DNA from: Strix aluco
Taxonomy: Eukaryota > Chordata > Aves > Strigiformes > Strigidae
Length of the DNA stretch: 64,000 bases
Assembly (NCBI RefSeq): GCF_031877795.1
Contig: NC_133934.1
Coordinates: 107,448,610-107,512,609 of the forward strand
Reading direction: 5' to 3'
Below are positions 61,533-64,000 of this stretch, in pieces. Numbering within the stretch: the stretch's first letter is position 1; every line of letters begins with the position of its first letter. The translations under genes were made by a program, and so were the position numbers. Under the pieces are notes generated by a model. It ran no database searches and was not told where the DNA came from. It was given only the letters and a program-made list of their open reading frames with translations.

Positions 61533-62345
61533 AAGAAAACAATAAAAAAGATTAGGCATGAGATCAGCGGCAGAAAAACCAAAGGATCGGGGAGGCAGAA
61601 CCCAGGCTAAGAACATCAAATCGTTTATAAAAAGGACACTTTCAGCCTTTCGCTTTTCCAAGCTCTCTTTCCACCTTTCCATGGTCAAACTGTTCAACGC
61701 TTCATTGCAAATAGTTTTAAGAAATTATTTCTATTTTTCTTAAATATTAATTGTTCCTCCTATATTTTTTACTGCACGCAATTGTTTCGTGATAAGCACA
61801 CAGCCCTCCTAAAAAGGTGAATATTGAAATGACCGCTCACCAATACCTGCTTATTGCATATTTTGAGGGGCTATTTTTTGAGGGGGCGAACTCTTAACTA
61901 GACCAGTGAAAAGTCTAAGAGAGATGTTGAATAGGTGGGGGAAAAAATTGATCACAAAAGGTTTTGTTTGCCGTGATGATACAGCCAGTTATTAATTGTA
62001 ACATGAACCAGAAGGGTGTTACGTCTGTCACTGGTTTAAGTTAAAATGGTCATCGGTGTTAAGTTGGGCAAGTTTAGCTAAGGGTTAGTAGTATATTGGG
62101 GGGAGGAGGTTGCAGAGATTATCGCTTTTGGTTTTGGGACTAGACGCACTTTATCAGCTGAACGAACTAGATTATTGTATAGACATAATTTTCTATTTCT
62201 CTATAGGTTTCTTTTCAGTCATTGGCAGTTTCTTAAACATTCGTCTCTCTGTAACAAAGTGTCTGTTTTTTGGGAGTAGAGAGGTGCAGCTGGGGACATT
62301 GGAAGTTTGGGGATAATCAGAGCAACAGGACTGTGTTTATTTATT

Positions 62346-62360
62346 AAAAAAAAAAAAAAA
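62346..62360. repeat. Poly(A) tract
   Basis: Fifteen consecutive A bases in AT-rich intron-like DNA. Confidence 0.85.
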
Positions 62361-62779
62361 GAAAAGTTAGGAGGTGAGGATTCTCTTTCTGGAGCATTCG
62401 GGCACCTTCCAGTGGGGTATGTCTCTAGGCTTTTAATTATTTATTTCACTTTTGTCCTTTAAAAAATGAAGTGGAGCAAAACTAAAATGAAACAAAATAA
62501 AATTAGAATAAGCGTTTAAAAATAAATAAATAAAGGAAGGCAACGGCTGAAAGCCCAATACTTGATTTCATCATCCTGGTGGTGATGGCTTCTTGATAGA
62601 AGCGATATCTGCCGATATCACCCCTGTTCCATGGCTGTAGCCTGGCCTCATTTTACGCTGCATTTCTACCGAACATGTTGACGTGCTGCTGCTTATATAA
62701 GGGGAAGAACAAATTCAAGCGGATTAGTGCTTGGGATTTTGAGATAGGCTACCCAGATCGTGTTGTGGGTTTTTTTCCT

Positions 62780-62875
62780 TTCCTTGGGGGAGCTGATGGG
62801 GGAAGGCTGGAGAACGATGGGAGGGGGTGAAATCGGGATGTGTGGTTGGGGGAAGATGGGGGTGATGCGGGGAGC
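62780..62875 (+). other. G-rich cluster with G-quadruplex potential
   Basis: Repeated runs of four or five G (GGGGG at several points) are spaced by about five to twenty bases over about 90 bp of the plus strand. If transcribed in intron 1, it could form intramolecular quadruplexes in RNA or DNA. Confidence 0.5.
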
Positions 62876-63459
62876 ATCTTATTCGCATAATGTCTGTGCT
62901 GCGTCCCTTTTTCTTTTCTTTTTATAAAACCCATTATCTCTAAAAACACATTATTCTTCAGCCTGGTCTAAAAAAAAAAAATAGTGGGAGGGGTTATCAT
63001 AGTGAGGGGGTTTGGTATGGGAGTCATTAGACCCACTGCTGCAAAACCAAGATACAGAAATCCATCTGCACCAACATTTCGGGGGGAGGGAGGGCGTAGA
63101 GAGGGGGGAAGGGATGGATTGTCTATCTTGGATTAACGAAGTGGAGCTTTGTATTCTTCGTTTTCCTCCCCATTTTCTGCCATTTCCCCCCATCCCCCCC
63201 ATCCGCACACCCGCTTTCCTCCTCCCAGCCCCCACCCCCCCCGAAGGTTTCTTGTCCCTTGACGAGAAAATTCTGTGTTACATCCTGATGGCTCTGCGGC
63301 TTTTTTTTAGTGCATCACAACAGTGGCACGATGACCTTTGCTTCATGCCACACAGATTTGGTTTCCCGATAGGACTGTGACCACAGCTTGGGCACACGTG
63401 CACACGCTCATACACCCGTAGTCATGTACCTGGGACAGGCTGTGATTTAATTCTGATTT

Positions 63460-63490
63460 TTGTGTGTGCGTCTTTGTGTGTGTGTGTGCA
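63460..63490. repeat. (TG)n microsatellite
   Basis: Two TG runs separated by CGTCTT, imperfect, about 30 bp. The flanking ACACACG-rich text at 63390-63415 is on the opposite strand sense. Confidence 0.8.
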
Positions 63491-63935
63491 TGCGGCTGAT
63501 AAACATTGGCAGAGGGTAGGGAACGCAGTAAATGCCAAAGGCACGTCCATCCATTTCGCCAGCCCCTCTTGCCGCTCTCTTTTCCTGGACATTGTGTCAC
63601 ACATCATGAGATTTTGTGTCGGGGAGGGGTGTGCCCTATGTGGATGGTAGGGGCCTGGGGCTTGGAGGGAGTGTATGTGTACCGGGGAGGGAGGAATTGG
63701 GAGGGGGGAATGGACCTGACGATGCTAATAACATTATTTTGGTCAAATGAACGTCTGGTGATAATGATTCAGTGTAACCATCCGTGAAATACATGCTTGC
63801 GACACACTGGAAAAAAGGTTACTCCAGGGAGCTCTGGCAGAGCCAGGCATGCTTGGGGGAGTGAGCCGTCCCCCTGATGGGGGAAACAAAATTCATAAGC
63901 ACCCCAGGTCCCCTCCCTTCCCAACGCCTCCTTGC

Positions 63936-64000
63936 ATGTCCGAGCTGGAGGGCATTGAGATGGAGAGAGGGGGTGGGCTGCACTGGAGCCAGGACCAAAC
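63936..64000 (+). other. Open ATG frame running off the right edge (possible start of a coding exon)
   Basis: ATG at 63936-63938 is followed by 20 further codons without a stop to the window edge. The translation begins M-S-E-L-E-G-I-E-M-E and contains W-S-Q-D-Q. The ATG context is weak, with T at -3 and T at +4. There is no recognised protein family, and the frame is also open for some distance upstream. It would be in the right place for a second exon of the CpG-island gene, but the evidence is only an open frame of 21 codons. A chance open frame is more likely than not. Confidence 0.15.

Larger units (their letters stand above)
60541..63935 (+). other. Probable first intron of the CpG-island gene
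   Basis: From the donor at 60,541 to the right side of the window I find no convincing exon. The first 350 bp remain in the CpG island, then the DNA becomes AT-rich with long T, A and C homopolymers, G-rich clusters at 62780-62875 and 63080-63115, and a C-rich segment at 63185-63245. A candidate acceptor, TTTCCTCCTCCCAG at about 63,216-63,229, is good as a motif, but no coding match follows. The low repeat content here fits a conserved first intron; this is inference. Confidence 0.5.

Noticed and set aside
61558-61743. 62-codon plus-strand frame rich in Lys, Phe and Ser
   Set aside because: Single short frame in AT-rich intron-like DNA, no family match known to me and no splice context.
63216-63380. 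Acceptor-like TTTCCTCCTCCCAG followed by an open frame
   Set aside because: The translated segment has no recognisable family and the acceptor sits in a general C/T-rich tract.
1-64000. CRISPR arrays, bacterial operons, prophage or plasmid features
   Set aside because: No regularly spaced direct repeats, no dense coding and no ribosome-binding-site pattern; CR1 elements show vertebrate nuclear DNA.

Overview
The window looks like nuclear DNA from a bird, or possibly another sauropsid. The main evidence is three copies of CR1-type LINEs. Two end in the ATTCTRTG-type octamer that marks the CR1 3' end. Repeat density is low, the non-coding DNA is mostly AT-rich, and there is one classic CpG-island promoter. 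Most of the 64 kb is intergenic or intronic. I found no protein-coding exon that I can support by homology, and no tRNA, rRNA, snRNA, known microRNA, CRISPR array or operon-like arrangement. The open frames across the window are short, interrupted, low in complexity or lack an ATG.

Layout. 1-9.2 kb: unique non-coding DNA with one CpG-enriched patch near 8.2-8.5 kb. 9.2-9.6 kb: an LTR-like block with a polyadenylation signal. 10.2-11.4 kb: an old, minus-strand CR1/L3-clade LINE that still shows a decayed reverse-transcriptase active-site region. 11.5-29.2 kb: unique DNA with several ancient MIR-like SINE scraps and a possible regulatory block at 26.7-27.1 kb. 29.2-31.2 kb: a local duplication of about 180 bp, whose second copy directly abuts the truncated 5' end of a 1.7-kb plus-strand CR1 (31.17-32.88 kb). 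34.05-34.8 kb: an isolated GC-rich block. 38.68-39.12 kb: a second plus-strand CR1 of a different 3'-end type. 40.7-41.1 kb: a purine-rich strand-asymmetric block. 48.57-48.72 kb: a very short, very CpG-dense orphan islet with a TATA motif on its minus-strand upstream side. 60.0-60.95 kb: a strong CpG island. 60.95-64 kb: probably first-intron DNA with long homopolymers, G-rich clusters and a strong hairpin.

The only gene I can place is the one whose promoter is the CpG island. It has a TTTAAAAG box near 60.27 kb, a predicted start near 60.30 kb, and an ATG-free (so 5'-untranslated) first exon ending at a strong splice donor at 60,540/60,541. The gene reads rightward and its coding exons should lie beyond the window. 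I cannot name it. The three LINE copies are all dead, through 5' truncation, a stop codon, frameshifts and loss of an active-site aspartate.

I do not see a new multi-gene system here. The points most worth checking are the duplication fused to the CR1 5' end, the orphan CpG islet at 48.6 kb, the hairpin at 61.11 kb, the pentamer repeats around the first exon, and the isolated GC block at 34 kb.
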